Made by a program: the position numbers and the translations under genes
Notes under the pieces: generated by a model
The model's input: the letters and a program-made list of their open reading frames with translations, nothing else
Databases searched by the model: none
What the model was told of the DNA's origin: nothing
Origin: Mycobacterium vicinigordonae
Lineage (GTDB): Bacteria > Actinomycetota > Actinomycetes > Mycobacteriales > Mycobacteriaceae
Assembly: GCF_013466425.1 (NCBI RefSeq)
Contig: NZ_CP059165.1
Location: 5,890,001-5,954,000 of the forward strand
Reading direction: 5' to 3'
DNA: 64,000 nucleotides
In this document: piece by piece, positions 30,611 through 39,762 of the stretch
How positions within the stretch are numbered: position 1 is the first letter of the stretch
How the letters are laid out: the number at the start of each line of letters is the position of its first letter

Positions 30611-31749
30611 CCGCCACAGCGCCCGGAGTATCCAACGGGGTCGCGCGGCCACGACGCCCGTGGCGCGCAATCGTGTTGGCGCTGACTGCCATCGCGATCG
30701 TCGCTACCATCACCACCTACCTCACCGCGCCGCGTCCCGGCGGCACGATGGACCCAGAGGCCACCAGCTCGTCGGGGGCACACGCCCTGGTGGCGCTGCT
30801 GCGCGATCACGGCGTCGAGGTCGTTGTCGCCGACACCCTCGACGACGTCGAACATGCGGCACGCCCCGACACGCTGGTGCTGGTGGCCCAAACCCACCAT
30901 CTGAGCGACAACACCCTGCTGGCGCGGCTGGCCAAAGTCCCCGGTGACCTGCTGCTGGTCGAGCCCACCGCTCGCGCCCGCACAGCGTTGACGCCGCAGC
31001 TACGCGCCGGCAGTGCAGACAAGTTCGCCACCGAACCTAATTGCTCTTTGCCGCAAGCCAATAGGGCTGGCTCCGTGAACTTCGGATCGAGTAACGCCTA
31101 CCGGGCCAGGGGTGAACTCGACCTGGTCAGCTGCTACGGCGGGGCGCTGGTCAGCTACCGCGACGGGAACCGAACCGTCACGGTGGTGGGCAGCAGCCAG
31201 TTCATGACCAATGACGGACTGCTCGACCAGGGCAACGCCGCGTTGGCGATGAACCTGGCCGGCATGCGGCCGCGCGTCGTGTGGTTCGCACCCCAGCATG
31301 CCGAAGGGCACACGTCGTCGCACAACTCGATCATGGATCTCATCCCGGACAACGTGACGTGGATGATCTGGCAGTTGTGGCTGGTAGTTGTGCTGGTGGC
31401 AGTGTGGAAGGGCCGACGGGTGGGTCCGCTGGTCGCCGAGGACTTGCCGGTCGTGGTCCGCGCTTCGGAAACCGTCGAGGGCCGGGGTCGGCTGTACCGA
31501 TCCCGTCGGGCCCGGGACCGTGCCGCGGACGCCCTGCGCACCGCGACGCTGCAACGTCTGGTCCCGCGGCTCGGTCTAGGCCCCAACTCGACCCCGCCAT
31601 CGGTGGTGACGACCGTTGCGCAACGCTGCGGGGCAGACCCGGACTTCGTCCAGTACCACCTGTACGGCCCACCACCGAACAACGACAGCGACCTCAGAAA
31701 TCTCGCTCTCGCGCTCGACGATATCGAAAGGCAGGTCACCCACTCGTGA
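30607..31749 (+). CDS. DUF4350 membrane protein (Rv3691-like)
   Basis: A 380-residue protein with an N-terminal transmembrane helix (IVLALTAIAIVATITTYL), an exported DUF4350 domain (TSSSGAHALVALLRDHGVEV; LLLVEPTARARTAL), and a second transmembrane helix near 258-275 (MIWQLWLVVVLVAVW) before a cytoplasmic tail of about 105 residues. DUF4350 resembles the ligand-binding GATase-like fold of membrane-linked MoxR clusters. It overlaps the previous and next genes by four bases each. Confidence 0.88.
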   Translation: MTATAPGVSNGVARPRRPWRAIVLALTAIAIVATITTYLTAPRPGGTMDPEATSSSGAHALVALLRDHGVEVVVADTLDDVEHAARPDTLVLVAQTHHLSDNTLLARLAKVPGDLLLVEPTARARTALTPQLRAGSADKFATEPNCSLPQANRAGSVNFGSSNAYRARGELDLVSCYGGALVSYRDGNRTVTVVGSSQFMTNDGLLDQGNAALAMNLAGMRPRVVWFAPQHAEGHTSSHNSIMDLIPDNVTWMIWQLWLVVVLVAVWKGRRVGPLVAEDLPVVVRASETVEGRGRLYRSRRARDRAADALRTATLQRLVPRLGLGPNSTPPSVVTTVAQRCGADPDFVQYHLYGPPPNNDSDLRNLALALDDIERQVTHS

Positions 31750-32699
31750 CACAACCGGATCCGGCACGCGAAGCACTGCTGGGCTTACGCAACGAAATCG
31801 GCAAGGCCGTGGTCGGGCAGCAAGGCGTGGTCAGCGGCCTGGTCATCGCCCTGCTCTGCCGCGGGCACGTGTTACTGGAGGGCGTTCCCGGAGTCGCCAA
31901 AACGCTGATGGTCCGGGCGCTCGCCGCGGCCCTGCAACTGGAGTTCAAGCGGGTGCAGTTCACCCCGGACCTCATGCCCGGCGACGTCACCGGGTCGTTG
32001 GTGTACGACACCCACACCGCGGAGTTCGCCTTCCGGCCCGGCCCGGTGTTCACGAACCTGCTGCTGGCCGACGAGATCAACCGCACCCCACCCAAGACCC
32101 AGGCCGCGTTGCTGGAGGCGATGGAGGAGCGTCAAGTCAGCGTGGACGGGCAGCCCAAACCGCTACCGGACCCGTTCATCGTCGCCGCAACCCAGAACCC
32201 GATCGAGTACGAGGGCACTTATCAGCTACCCGAGGCGCAGCTGGACCGTTTCCTGCTCAAACTGAACGTGACGCTGCCACCGCGAGACGCCGAGATCGCC
32301 ATCCTCGGCCGGCATGCGCACGGTTTCGATCCGCGTGACCTCTCCGCCATCAAACCGGTGGCCGGCCCGGAGGAGCTGGCGGCCGGGCGAGAGGCGGTGC
32401 GCCAGGTGCTGATCGCCGACGAGGTCCTCGGCTACATCGTCGACATCGTCGGGGCCACCCGCTCGTCGCCGGCCCTGCAGCTGGGCGTATCGCCACGCGG
32501 TGCCACCGCGCTGTTGGGGACCGCTCGGTCCTGGGCGTGGCTGTCGGGACGCAACTACGTCACTCCCGACGACGTCAAGGCGATGGCCCGTCCGACGCTG
32601 CGGCACCGGATCATGCTGCGTCCGGAGGCCGAGCTCGAGGGCGCCACACCGGATGGCGTGCTCGACGGCATCCTGGCCTCGGTCCAGGTCCCACGGTAA
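31746..32699 (+). CDS. moxR2: MoxR-family AAA+ ATPase
   Basis: A 317-residue AAA+ protein. Walker A lies in LLEGVPGVAKTLMVRAL, Walker B in LLLADEINRTPPKTQAALLEAMEE, sensor 1 in IVAATQNPIEYEGTYQLPEAQLDRF, sensor 2 near SPRGATALL. Members act as chaperones that insert or activate metal centres or assemble complexes together with VWA/DUF58 partners. Here the DUF58 protein follows directly. It corresponds to Rv3692. GTG 31746 overlaps the preceding TGA (GTGA) and its TAA overlaps the next ATG. Confidence 0.94.
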   Translation: MTQPDPAREALLGLRNEIGKAVVGQQGVVSGLVIALLCRGHVLLEGVPGVAKTLMVRALAAALQLEFKRVQFTPDLMPGDVTGSLVYDTHTAEFAFRPGPVFTNLLLADEINRTPPKTQAALLEAMEERQVSVDGQPKPLPDPFIVAATQNPIEYEGTYQLPEAQLDRFLLKLNVTLPPRDAEIAILGRHAHGFDPRDLSAIKPVAGPEELAAGREAVRQVLIADEVLGYIVDIVGATRSSPALQLGVSPRGATALLGTARSWAWLSGRNYVTPDDVKAMARPTLRHRIMLRPEAELEGATPDGVLDGILASVQVPR

Positions 32700-34021
32700 T
32701 GGTCCTGACCGGGCGAACCGGGTTGCTGGCGCTGATCTGCGTCCTGCCGATCGCGGTATCGCCTTGGCCGGCAAAGGCTTTTGTTGCCCTGCTCGTGACG
32801 CTGACAATATTGGTGATTGTCGACATGGCGCTGGCGGCAAGCCCGCGGCGACTGCGATTCACCCGTTCGCCGAATAGTTCGGTCCGGCTCGGCCAGACCA
32901 CCCAGGCCCGCATACTGATTCACAACAACGGCCGGCGCCGGTTTCGCGGACAGGTTCGCGACGCGTGGCCGCCCAGCGCGCAGGCCGAACCGCGCGTGCA
33001 CCGACTGGCGATTGCGGCGGGTCAGCACCAGCAGCTCGACACCCAGCTGACTCCGATTCGTCGCGGCGACCAGCGCGCGACCGTGGTGACGGCGCGATCG
33101 ATCGGTCCGCTAGGTCTTGCGGGACGGCAATATTCACAGCCGACGCCCGGTAAAGTCCGGGTGCTGCCGCCGTTCCTGTCTCGCAAGCATCTGCCAGCAC
33201 GGCTGGCCAAGCTGCGGGAGATCGACGGGTTGCTGCCCACCCTGATCCGTGGCCAGGGAACCGAATTCGACTCGCTGCGTGAGTATGTCGTCGGTGATGA
33301 CGTACGGTCCATCGACTGGCGGGCCAGCGCGCGTCGCACCGACGTGATGGTCCGCACCTGGCGGCCCGAACGAGACCGTCGCGTCGTGATCGTTCTCGAC
33401 ACCGGGCGGATGGCGGCGGGCCGGGTCGGGGTCGATCCGACCGCAAGCGACCCGGCCGGGTGGCCCCGGTTGGACTGGGCGATGGACGCCACACTCTTGT
33501 TGGCGGCGTTGGCCTCTCGCGCCGGGGATCACGTCGAATTCCTGGCCCACGACCGGGTGAGCCGGGCCGCGGTGTTCGGCGCATCACGCACCGAACTGCT
33601 GGCTCAGCTGGTCGACGCGATGGCTCCGCTGCAGCCTGCGCTGATCGAATCCGACTGGCGGGCAATGGTTGCCACTATTCTGCGGCGGACACGACGGCGG
33701 TCGCTGGTGGTGTTGCTGACCGACCTGAACGCAACCGCGCTCGACGAGGGGTTGTTCCCGGTGCTCCCGCAGTTATCGACCAAGCATCATGTGCTAGTGG
33801 CGGCGGTGGCCGACCCCCGCGTCGACCAGCTTGCCGCCGGTCGTTCCGATGCCGCGGCAGTGTACGACGCTGCGGCGGCCGAACGCTCCCGCAATGAGCG
33901 GCGGGCCATCGCCTCCCGGCTGCGCCGCAGCGGGGTGGAAGTGGTCGACGCGCCGCCGTCGGAGATCGCGCCCGGACTGGCCGACCGCTATCTGGCGATG
34001 AAGGCCAGCGGCCAGCTCTAA
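32699..34021 (+). CDS. DUF58 domain protein (Rv3693-like)
   Basis: A 440-residue protein. Two hydrophobic segments near the N terminus (LLALICVLPIAVSP; AFVALLVTLTILVIVDMAL) anchor it. The DUF58 core appears as QGTEFDSLREYVVGDDVRSIDWRASAR, with the MIDAS-like VVIVLDTGRMAAG further on, typical of VWA-type partners of MoxR. The job is unknown, but the MoxR-DUF58 pair is conserved in many bacteria. Start and stop are coupled to moxR2 (TAATG). Confidence 0.92.
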   Translation: MVLTGRTGLLALICVLPIAVSPWPAKAFVALLVTLTILVIVDMALAASPRRLRFTRSPNSSVRLGQTTQARILIHNNGRRRFRGQVRDAWPPSAQAEPRVHRLAIAAGQHQQLDTQLTPIRRGDQRATVVTARSIGPLGLAGRQYSQPTPGKVRVLPPFLSRKHLPARLAKLREIDGLLPTLIRGQGTEFDSLREYVVGDDVRSIDWRASARRTDVMVRTWRPERDRRVVIVLDTGRMAAGRVGVDPTASDPAGWPRLDWAMDATLLLAALASRAGDHVEFLAHDRVSRAAVFGASRTELLAQLVDAMAPLQPALIESDWRAMVATILRRTRRRSLVVLLTDLNATALDEGLFPVLPQLSTKHHVLVAAVADPRVDQLAAGRSDAAAVYDAAAAERSRNERRAIASRLRRSGVEVVDAPPSEIAPGLADRYLAMKASGQL

Positions 34022-34108
34022 CACCGCGCCCAACGTGAGTTCCGCGACGCCTCAGCGGCATGTCCCGTCGGGAGATTCACTTTCGGCGCGGGGAAGGGCG
34101 AGGTCAGC

Positions 34109-35101
34109 TCAGGAAGTGGGGACGAGGTCGGGTGCGTCCTCGATGTCCCCGGTCTCTCCGGCGGCCACGCCACGCCGGCCGAAGTAGACAATGTACGACA
34201 GGAACGTTACTTCGGCCAGCACGCCGATGCCGATCCGCGCGAACGTCGGCAGCGGCGACGGCGTCACCAACGCCTCGATCAACCCGGATACCAGCAGCAC
34301 ACCCACCAGCCCGACGGCCACCGAGATGACGCCGCGTCCCTCCTCGGCCAGCACCTGGCCGCGCGGCCGATCCCCCGGCGCAATCACCGACCAGCCCAGC
34401 CGCATTCCGGCCCCAGCGGCCAGGAACACCGCGGTCAGCTCAAGCAGCCCGTGGGGTAGCAGCAGCCCTAGCAGCAGTCCGCCCTTGCCCGCGGGGAACA
34501 TCAGCCCGGCGATCACACCCACGTTCGCGGCGTTCTCGAACAGAATGAATGGGATCGGCAGGCCCAACACGACCGACATCGCGATGCACTTGGCGGCCAC
34601 CCAGGAGTTGTTCAGCCAGACCTGCAGGGCGAACGCCGCGGCGGGATGCTCGCTGTAGTAAGACTCGACGTCGTGGTTGATCAGTTCGTTGATCTCGGTC
34701 GGTGTCCCGACGACGGACTGCACTTCCGGGCTTCCGGCCACCCAGTAGCCCATGACCGTGGCAATGAGAAAGAAGCCCACCGCACTGGCCAGCCACCAAC
34801 GCCAGGCGCGGTACGCAACCACCGGAAACGACACCGTCCAGAAGCGGACGAAGGTGCTGCTCATCGGCGCGTGCGCGCCCGTGACCGCAGCCCGGGCACG
34901 CGCAACCAGGCTGGATAGCCGCCCGGTCACCGTGGAATCCGAGGACGCCGACCGCAGGATCGACAGGTGTGTGGACACCCGCTGGTAGAGCTCGACGAGT
35001 TCGTCGATCTCAGCGCCGTCGAGCGAACGCCGCCGCTTGATCAACTGGTCGAGCCGGTCCCACGTGCCCCGGTGGGTCAGCAAGAACGCGTCAACGTCCA
35101 C
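34109..35101 (-). CDS. SpoIIM/DUF95-like membrane protein (Rv3694c-like)
   Basis: A 330-residue membrane protein. The cytoplasmic N terminus is helical (FLLTHRGTWDRLDQLIKRRRSLDGAEIDELVELYQRV). There follow about five or six hydrophobic segments, with the family pattern LNNSWVAAKCIAMSVVLGLP and GLLLPHGLLELTAVFLAAGAGMRLG. SpoIIM homologues outside sporulation are common beside RDD and MoxR genes and may act in membrane remodelling or peptidoglycan work. It is divergent from the RDD gene, 60 bases apart, and convergent with the DUF58 gene. Confidence 0.9.
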   Translation of the reverse strand: MDVDAFLLTHRGTWDRLDQLIKRRRSLDGAEIDELVELYQRVSTHLSILRSASSDSTVTGRLSSLVARARAAVTGAHAPMSSTFVRFWTVSFPVVAYRAWRWWLASAVGFFLIATVMGYWVAGSPEVQSVVGTPTEINELINHDVESYYSEHPAAAFALQVWLNNSWVAAKCIAMSVVLGLPIPFILFENAANVGVIAGLMFPAGKGGLLLGLLLPHGLLELTAVFLAAGAGMRLGWSVIAPGDRPRGQVLAEEGRGVISVAVGLVGVLLVSGLIEALVTPSPLPTFARIGIGVLAEVTFLSYIVYFGRRGVAAGETGDIEDAPDLVPTS

Positions 35102-35161
35102 TCGGGCAGCCTACCCATCGGCACGGCGGGTGCACCGGCCGAAGCCTGTAGCGTTCCCAGT

Positions 35162-36067
35162 ATGTCCGAGGTGGTCACGGGGGACGCGGTAGTACTCGAT
35201 GTCCAGATTGCGCAACTGCCGGTGCGCGCACTCAGCGCTCTGCTCGACGTCACCGTGGTGTTCGTTTTCTACTTCGTTGGCCTGATGATCGCCGCCGCGG
35301 CGATGTCGCAGATGGACGAGGCGTGGATCGTCGCGTTCATCATCATCTTCACGGTGCTGGCCATGGTTGGCTACCCGGTCACGATGGAGACCCTGACGCG
35401 GGGCCGATCGCTGGGCAAGATGGCGCTTGGACTGCGTGTCGTGTCCGACGACGGTGGGCCGGAGCGGTTCAGGCAGGCGTTGTTCCGGGCCCTCGCCGCA
35501 GTGGTGGAGATCTGGATGCTGCTGGGTAGTCCGGCTGTCATCTGCAGCTTGTTCTCACCGAAAGCCAAACGGGTCGGTGACTTGTTCGCCGGCACAGTGG
35601 TGGTCAGCGAGCGAGGACCCCGCCTGGCGCCGCCGCCCATGATGCCACCGCAGTTGGCGGGCTGGGCGGCTGCACTGCAACTATCCGGCCTCAGCGCTGG
35701 CCAGGCTGAGGTGGCGCGCCAATTCCTTTCTCGGGCAATGCAACTCGATCCGCGGCTACGTGAGCAGATGGCGTACCGGATTGCCGGTGACGTGCTCGCG
35801 TGCGTCGCGCCTCCGCCCCCGCCCGGCGTGCCACCCCAGCTGGTACTGGCCGCAGTACTGGCTGAGCGACACCGGCGCGAGCTGGCCCGAATGCGTCCGG
35901 CCGCAGCGCCGGTGGCAGCACCGGCCATGGTCCCACCGAATTGGCCCCCACCCATGCCACAGGGCTGGCCACCTGCGCCGATTCCGGCACAAACCTCGGC
36001 CACCCAGCCGCAATCTCAAGCGCCTCCTGAAGCGTCGGACGTCGGCGGCTTCGCCGCGCCGAGCTGA
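35162..36067 (+). CDS. RDD family membrane protein (Rv3695-like)
   Basis: A 301-residue protein. The N-terminal half is an RDD domain with its Arg-Asp region (LPVRALSALLDVTVVFVFYF), the TRGRSLGKMALGLRVV motif and three hydrophobic segments. The C-terminal 140 residues are Pro/Ala-rich and hydrophilic. RDD proteins have been proposed as small-molecule or ion transporters, but this is not settled. It corresponds to Rv3695. Confidence 0.9.
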   Translation: MSEVVTGDAVVLDVQIAQLPVRALSALLDVTVVFVFYFVGLMIAAAAMSQMDEAWIVAFIIIFTVLAMVGYPVTMETLTRGRSLGKMALGLRVVSDDGGPERFRQALFRALAAVVEIWMLLGSPAVICSLFSPKAKRVGDLFAGTVVVSERGPRLAPPPMMPPQLAGWAAALQLSGLSAGQAEVARQFLSRAMQLDPRLREQMAYRIAGDVLACVAPPPPPGVPPQLVLAAVLAERHRRELARMRPAAAPVAAPAMVPPNWPPPMPQGWPPAPIPAQTSATQPQSQAPPEASDVGGFAAPS

Positions 36068-36079
36068 ACCGGCGAAAAG

Positions 36080-36463
36080 TTAGAACTGCGCCACGCTGAC
36101 CGCGAGAAATGCGACGTCGGCGACGAGCAGCGCTAATCCACCGAGCGGCACCACTACACCTGCGCGCCGCTTGGCGGTGAACACCGAGACGACGATCACC
36201 AGCAGCGCCACCACAGGTGGGCCGTAAAACGCTACGTCGAAGTTCAACCCGGCACCCAGATGCGGACAGCGACTCTCGGTACAGGAATCGGTACTCATCA
36301 CCGCCCCCAGCGCGAAAAGCATCACAATGGCGGACGCGGGCACTGTGAGCAGGGCCAACACCCAGTTGACCCGCGCCCGAGCCTTGCCCCGGTGGTCCCC
36401 GGCCGGATCGCTGTCACGGCTGGGACCTGTATGCATCGCGAGGTCGCGATTGTTCCCAGTCAT
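36080..36463 (-). CDS. Hypothetical three-helix membrane protein
   Basis: A 127-residue protein with a hydrophilic N terminus (residues 1-33) and three hydrophobic segments at about 34-55, 78-93 and 101-124. Two cysteines (DSCTESRC) lie in the first loop, so a disulfide on the outer face is possible. No family is recognised. A GTTT-N16-GGGTA element ends 12 bases before the ATG, indicating SigF control. Confidence 0.75.
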   Translation of the reverse strand: MTGNNRDLAMHTGPSRDSDPAGDHRGKARARVNWVLALLTVPASAIVMLFALGAVMSTDSCTESRCPHLGAGLNFDVAFYGPPVVALLVIVVSVFTAKRRAGVVVPLGGLALLVADVAFLAVSVAQF

Positions 36464-36474
36464 GGGTCACTTGC

Positions 36475-36499
36475 TACCCGGCCGCACTGGGTTGCAAAC
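36475..36499 (-). promoter_or_regulatory. SigF-type promoter, exact match, for the 127-residue membrane protein
   Basis: On the minus strand: GTTT, 16 bases, GGGTA, with the inner end 12 bases from ATG 36463. Confidence 0.6.
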
Positions 36500-36548
36500 A
36501 GGAGGCATCCGAAATTGAGAGGCTCCCGACGTTGCATCGCGTTAGTTT

Positions 36549-36560
36549 ACGATATATCGT
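36549..36560. promoter_or_regulatory. Palindromic candidate PadR operator
   Basis: A perfect 12-base palindrome, ACGATATATCGT, about 65 bases before the PadR ATG. AT-rich perfect palindromes are rare in this GC-rich sequence, and dimeric PadR proteins usually repress their own gene through such a site. Confidence 0.5.
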
Positions 36561-36625
36561 GATAGTCGCAAACACATCGGAGTGCGTCGGTCGGCGCCTC
36601 CCCGAGCCTTAGAAGGACTACCAAC

Positions 36626-37336
36626 ATGAACACCCCATTCACACCTCCCGCCGGCCCTTTCGGAACCCAAGGGTTCGGCTTCGGACCCGGACACCGCCGT
36701 GCGTTCCACGGCGCCAGGCGGCAAGCCCGCCGGGAATTCCTGGAGAACCTGCGGGAAAACGCCGATGGACACGACGGACCGTTCGGCCCCGGCTTCGGCG
36801 GCCCCGGCTTCGGGCCAGGCGCCGGCTTCGGCGGTCCTGGCTTCGGCTTCGGCCGGCCAGGGTTCGGCGGCCCGCGGGGCGGAGGCCGTCGCGGTGGCCG
36901 TAGCCGTCGCGGCGACGTCCGCGCGGCCATCCTGGTGCTGCTCGCCGAGCGGCCCATGCACGGCTACGAGATGATCCAGCAAATCGCCGAGCGCAGCAAC
37001 GGAATCTGGAAGCCCAGCCCGGGCTCGGTGTACCCAACGCTGCAACTGCTCGACGACGAAGGATTGATCACCGCAAATGAAACCGACGGCAGCAAGAAGC
37101 TATTCGAGCTGACCGACGAAGGCCGCAACGCCGCGGAAAAGGTCGAGACACCGCCATGGGACGAGATCGCCGAAGGCGTGGACCCGGCGCACATCAACCT
37201 CCGCACCGCTGCGCGCCAGCTGTTTGGCGCCGTCGGGCAGTCAGCCCAGGCGGCAAGCACTGAGCAACAGCAGCGCATCGTCGACGTGCTCAACAATGCG
37301 CGCCGCGAGATTTACGGCATCCTCGGCGAAGACTGA
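36626..37336 (+). CDS. PadR-family regulator with Gly/Phe-rich N terminus
   Basis: A 236-residue protein. Residues 1-95 are a low-complexity Gly/Phe/Pro/Arg tail (repeats of FGGPGFG type, ending in a run of Gly/Arg). Residues 97-185 form the PadR winged helix (RAAILVLLAERPMHGYEMIQQIAERS; PGSVYPTLQLLDDEGLI) and a C-terminal helix for dimerisation. PadR proteins are ligand-responsive repressors, often of efflux or detoxification genes. There is no obvious target next to it, so it may mainly regulate itself through the palindrome at 36549-36560. The long glycine tail is unusual for the family. Confidence 0.9.
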   Translation: MNTPFTPPAGPFGTQGFGFGPGHRRAFHGARRQARREFLENLRENADGHDGPFGPGFGGPGFGPGAGFGGPGFGFGRPGFGGPRGGGRRGGRSRRGDVRAAILVLLAERPMHGYEMIQQIAERSNGIWKPSPGSVYPTLQLLDDEGLITANETDGSKKLFELTDEGRNAAEKVETPPWDEIAEGVDPAHINLRTAARQLFGAVGQSAQAASTEQQQRIVDVLNNARREIYGILGED

Positions 37337-37350
37337 GATCCGACAACCCG

Positions 37351-37410
37351 GCAGCGGGCCCTGGACGAAGACGAGCTCAAGACACGTCAACCCAGTCCAG
37401 GGTCCGCTGC
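37351..37410. terminator. Long inverted repeat across the padR-glpK junction
   Basis: GCAGCGGGCCCTGGAC (37351-37366) and GTCCAGGGTCCGCTGC (37395-37410) pair over 16 positions with one G-U, around a 28-base loop. The right arm lies in the last codons of glpK, so it could end both convergent transcripts. Confidence 0.45.
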
Positions 37411-38903
37411 ACCGCCTTCCGCCAGCCCGCATAACCCTGCGCGCGTTGGTCGTCGTCCCAAGTCGGCGTCCAGCGCCGGTCCTCCTGCCAGTTGGCGCGC
37501 AGCTCGTCGGGACCACTCCAGAAGCCGACCGCAAGGCCCGCCGCGTAGGCAGCACCCAACGCGGTGGTCTCCGCGACCACCGGGCGCACAACGTCCACCC
37601 CTAACACGTCGGACTGGATCTGCATGCACAAGGCGTTGGCCGTGATACCGCCGTCTACCTTCAAGATCTCAAGGCGCACACCGGAATCAGCCGCCATCGC
37701 GTCCACCACGTCGCGGCTCTGGTAGCAGATCGCCTCCAATGTCGCGCGGGCAAGGTGCGCGTTGGTGTTGAACCGCGACAACCCGACGATCGCGCCGCGC
37801 GCGTCGGAGCGCCAATACGGGGCGAACAGCCCGGAGAACGCCGGGACGAAATACACCCCACCGTTGTCCGCGACCTGTCGCGCCAGCGACTCGCTCTGCG
37901 CGGCCCCGCTGATAATGCCGAGCTGGTCACGAAGCCACTGCACCGCCGATCCCGTTACCGCAATCGAACCCTCGAGTGCGTACACGGGTTTGGCACCACC
38001 GAACTGATAGCAGACCGTGGTCAACAGCCCGTTCTCGGAGCGCACAATGGTTTCGCCAGTGTTCAACAAAAGGAAATTGCCGGTGCCATAGGTGTTTTTG
38101 GCCTCGCCGGAATCCAGGCACACCTGACCCACCATCGCGGCGTGCTGGTCGCCCAGCACCCCCGCGATCGGCACCTCGCCACCGATGGGACCGGCTTCCG
38201 CGGTGACACCGAACGGTTCCAACGGCGAGGAAGCTTCGATCTTCGGCAGCATCTCCCGCGGGATGTCGAACAGGGACAGCAGCTCGTCGTCCCAATCCAG
38301 CGTCTCCAGGTTCATCAGCATGGTTCTGCTCGCGTTAGTCACATCGGTGGCATGCACGCCCCCTCGCGGACCGCCGGTCAAATTCCACAGCAGCCAGCTG
38401 TCGGCAGTACCAAACAACGCCTCGCCACGCTGCGCGGCCTCGCGCACCCCGTCGATGTTCTCCAAGATCCACTGCAACTTTCCGGCCGAGAAATAGGTCG
38501 CCGGCGGCAGACCCGCCTTGCGGCGGATCACGTCGCCACGCCCATCACGGTCCAGCGCCGTAGCGATGCGGTCGGTGCGGGTGTCCTGCCAGACAATCGC
38601 GTTGTAGTACGGCCGGCCGGTCTTACGGTTCCAGACCAACGTCGTCTCACGCTGATTGGTGATACCCAGTGCGGCAATGTCTTTCGCAGCGATATTGGAC
38701 GAGTTCAACGCCGTCATCAACGCCGAGACAGTGCGCTCCCAGATTTCCACCGGGTTGTGCTCCACCCAGCCCGCACGGGGCAGGATCTGGTCGTGTTCGA
38801 GTTGGTGACGGGCCACCTCGGCGCCGCCGTGATCAAAGATCATGCACCGAGTGCTGGTGGTGCCCTGGTCGATGGCTGCGATGAAGTCTGAGGACTCGGC
38901 CAA
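37377..38903 (-). CDS. glpK: Glycerol kinase
   Basis: A 508-residue FGGY-family kinase of normal length. Phosphate loop [27 protein letters not shown] and the conserved [16 protein letters not shown] are those of glycerol kinase, as is [21 protein letters not shown] (substrate loop), followed by [10 protein letters not shown]. It phosphorylates glycerol to sn-glycerol-3-phosphate in the cytoplasm. It corresponds to Rv3696c. The gene is followed by an inverted repeat at its 3' end. Confidence 0.96.
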   Translation of the reverse strand: MAESSDFIAAIDQGTTSTRCMIFDHGGAEVARHQLEHDQILPRAGWVEHNPVEIWERTVSALMTALNSSNIAAKDIAALGITNQRETTLVWNRKTGRPYYNAIVWQDTRTDRIATALDRDGRGDVIRRKAGLPPATYFSAGKLQWILENIDGVREAAQRGEALFGTADSWLLWNLTGGPRGGVHATDVTNASRTMLMNLETLDWDDELLSLFDIPREMLPKIEASSPLEPFGVTAEAGPIGGEVPIAGVLGDQHAAMVGQVCLDSGEAKNTYGTGNFLLLNTGETIVRSENGLLTTVCYQFGGAKPVYALEGSIAVTGSAVQWLRDQLGIISGAAQSESLARQVADNGGVYFVPAFSGLFAPYWRSDARGAIVGLSRFNTNAHLARATLEAICYQSRDVVDAMAADSGVRLEILKVDGGITANALCMQIQSDVLGVDVVRPVVAETTALGAAYAAGLAVGFWSGPDELRANWQEDRRWTPTWDDDQRAQGYAGWRKAVQRTLDWVDVS

Positions 38904-38949
38904 CGAAGGTCTCCTAGGGGCTGGCGGCGGACACTATGTGCAATCGTCC

Positions 38950-39744
38950 ATGATTGCTCATGTGGCCATTGACATCGAGCGGATGCCACGCGGGGGACCC
39001 GGCGCGTCGCGGCTAGACCGCTGGCTCGAGACCGACCGGCTGGAGTACATCGACCGCGCCGATGTCGAACGCAGGAAGCGTGCGGCGATCCGGTCCCTGG
39101 ACCGAATGGGCAGACTGTTCGGTTTCCACAACACAATCGCTCGCGTCGTACTCGACGAAATCCCCGCTGTCCCGGCACCCCGGATCCTCGAACTCGGCGC
39201 CGGCCACGGTGGATTGTCGCGAACGTTGCTGGCAATGCACGCCAATGCGCAACTGACCATCACCGATATCGATACCTCTCTGGTGGCGTCGATCGGCGCC
39301 GGCGACCTGGGCTCGCATCCGCGGGCCACCGTCTGCGCCATGGATGCCACCGCCATCGACTTGCCGGACGACAGCTACGACCTCGCGGTTTTCTCGCTGT
39401 CCCTACACCACCTGCCCCCGACGGCGGCGTCGAAAGTATTCGCCGAAGGGACCCGCGTCGCGCGAAAATTGGTCATCGTCGATCTGCCTCGGGCGGCGCC
39501 GCCGCTACACCTGGTCAGGTTGGCGCTCGTCATGCCGTGGATGATGTTCCCTTGGTCGCATGACGGCGTGATCAGCTCGCTACGGTCCTACAGCCCGTCG
39601 GCGCTGCTGGCGCTGGCGCAGCACGCGGACCCCGGGATCGACGTCTCACTGCGGGGCGGACGAGTCTTTCACAGCTCGCGTCGCCCGCTGCCCCAGATCG
39701 CGGTCGCCGCCGCTAAGCCGGGCCGGTTGCGCAGCGCCTGGTAA
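38950..39744 (+). CDS. SAM-dependent methyltransferase
   Basis: From ATG 38950 the product has 264 residues. The class I fold is clear: ILELGAGHGGLSRTLLAMH (SAM loop), TITDIDTSLV, ATVCAMDATAIDLPDDSYDLAVFSLSLHHL. The region PWMMFPWSHDGVISSLRSYSP near the C terminus contains an aromatic, possibly membrane-associated segment. The substrate is unknown. The start was chosen because earlier in-frame codons lie inside the divergent glpK gene; its own start is 46 bases from the glpK ATG, leaving a short shared promoter. Confidence 0.82.
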   Translation: MIAHVAIDIERMPRGGPGASRLDRWLETDRLEYIDRADVERRKRAAIRSLDRMGRLFGFHNTIARVVLDEIPAVPAPRILELGAGHGGLSRTLLAMHANAQLTITDIDTSLVASIGAGDLGSHPRATVCAMDATAIDLPDDSYDLAVFSLSLHHLPPTAASKVFAEGTRVARKLVIVDLPRAAPPLHLVRLALVMPWMMFPWSHDGVISSLRSYSPSALLALAQHADPGIDVSLRGGRVFHSSRRPLPQIAVAAAKPGRLRSAW

Positions 39745-39762
39745 ACCTGTTGCATCGGCGAT

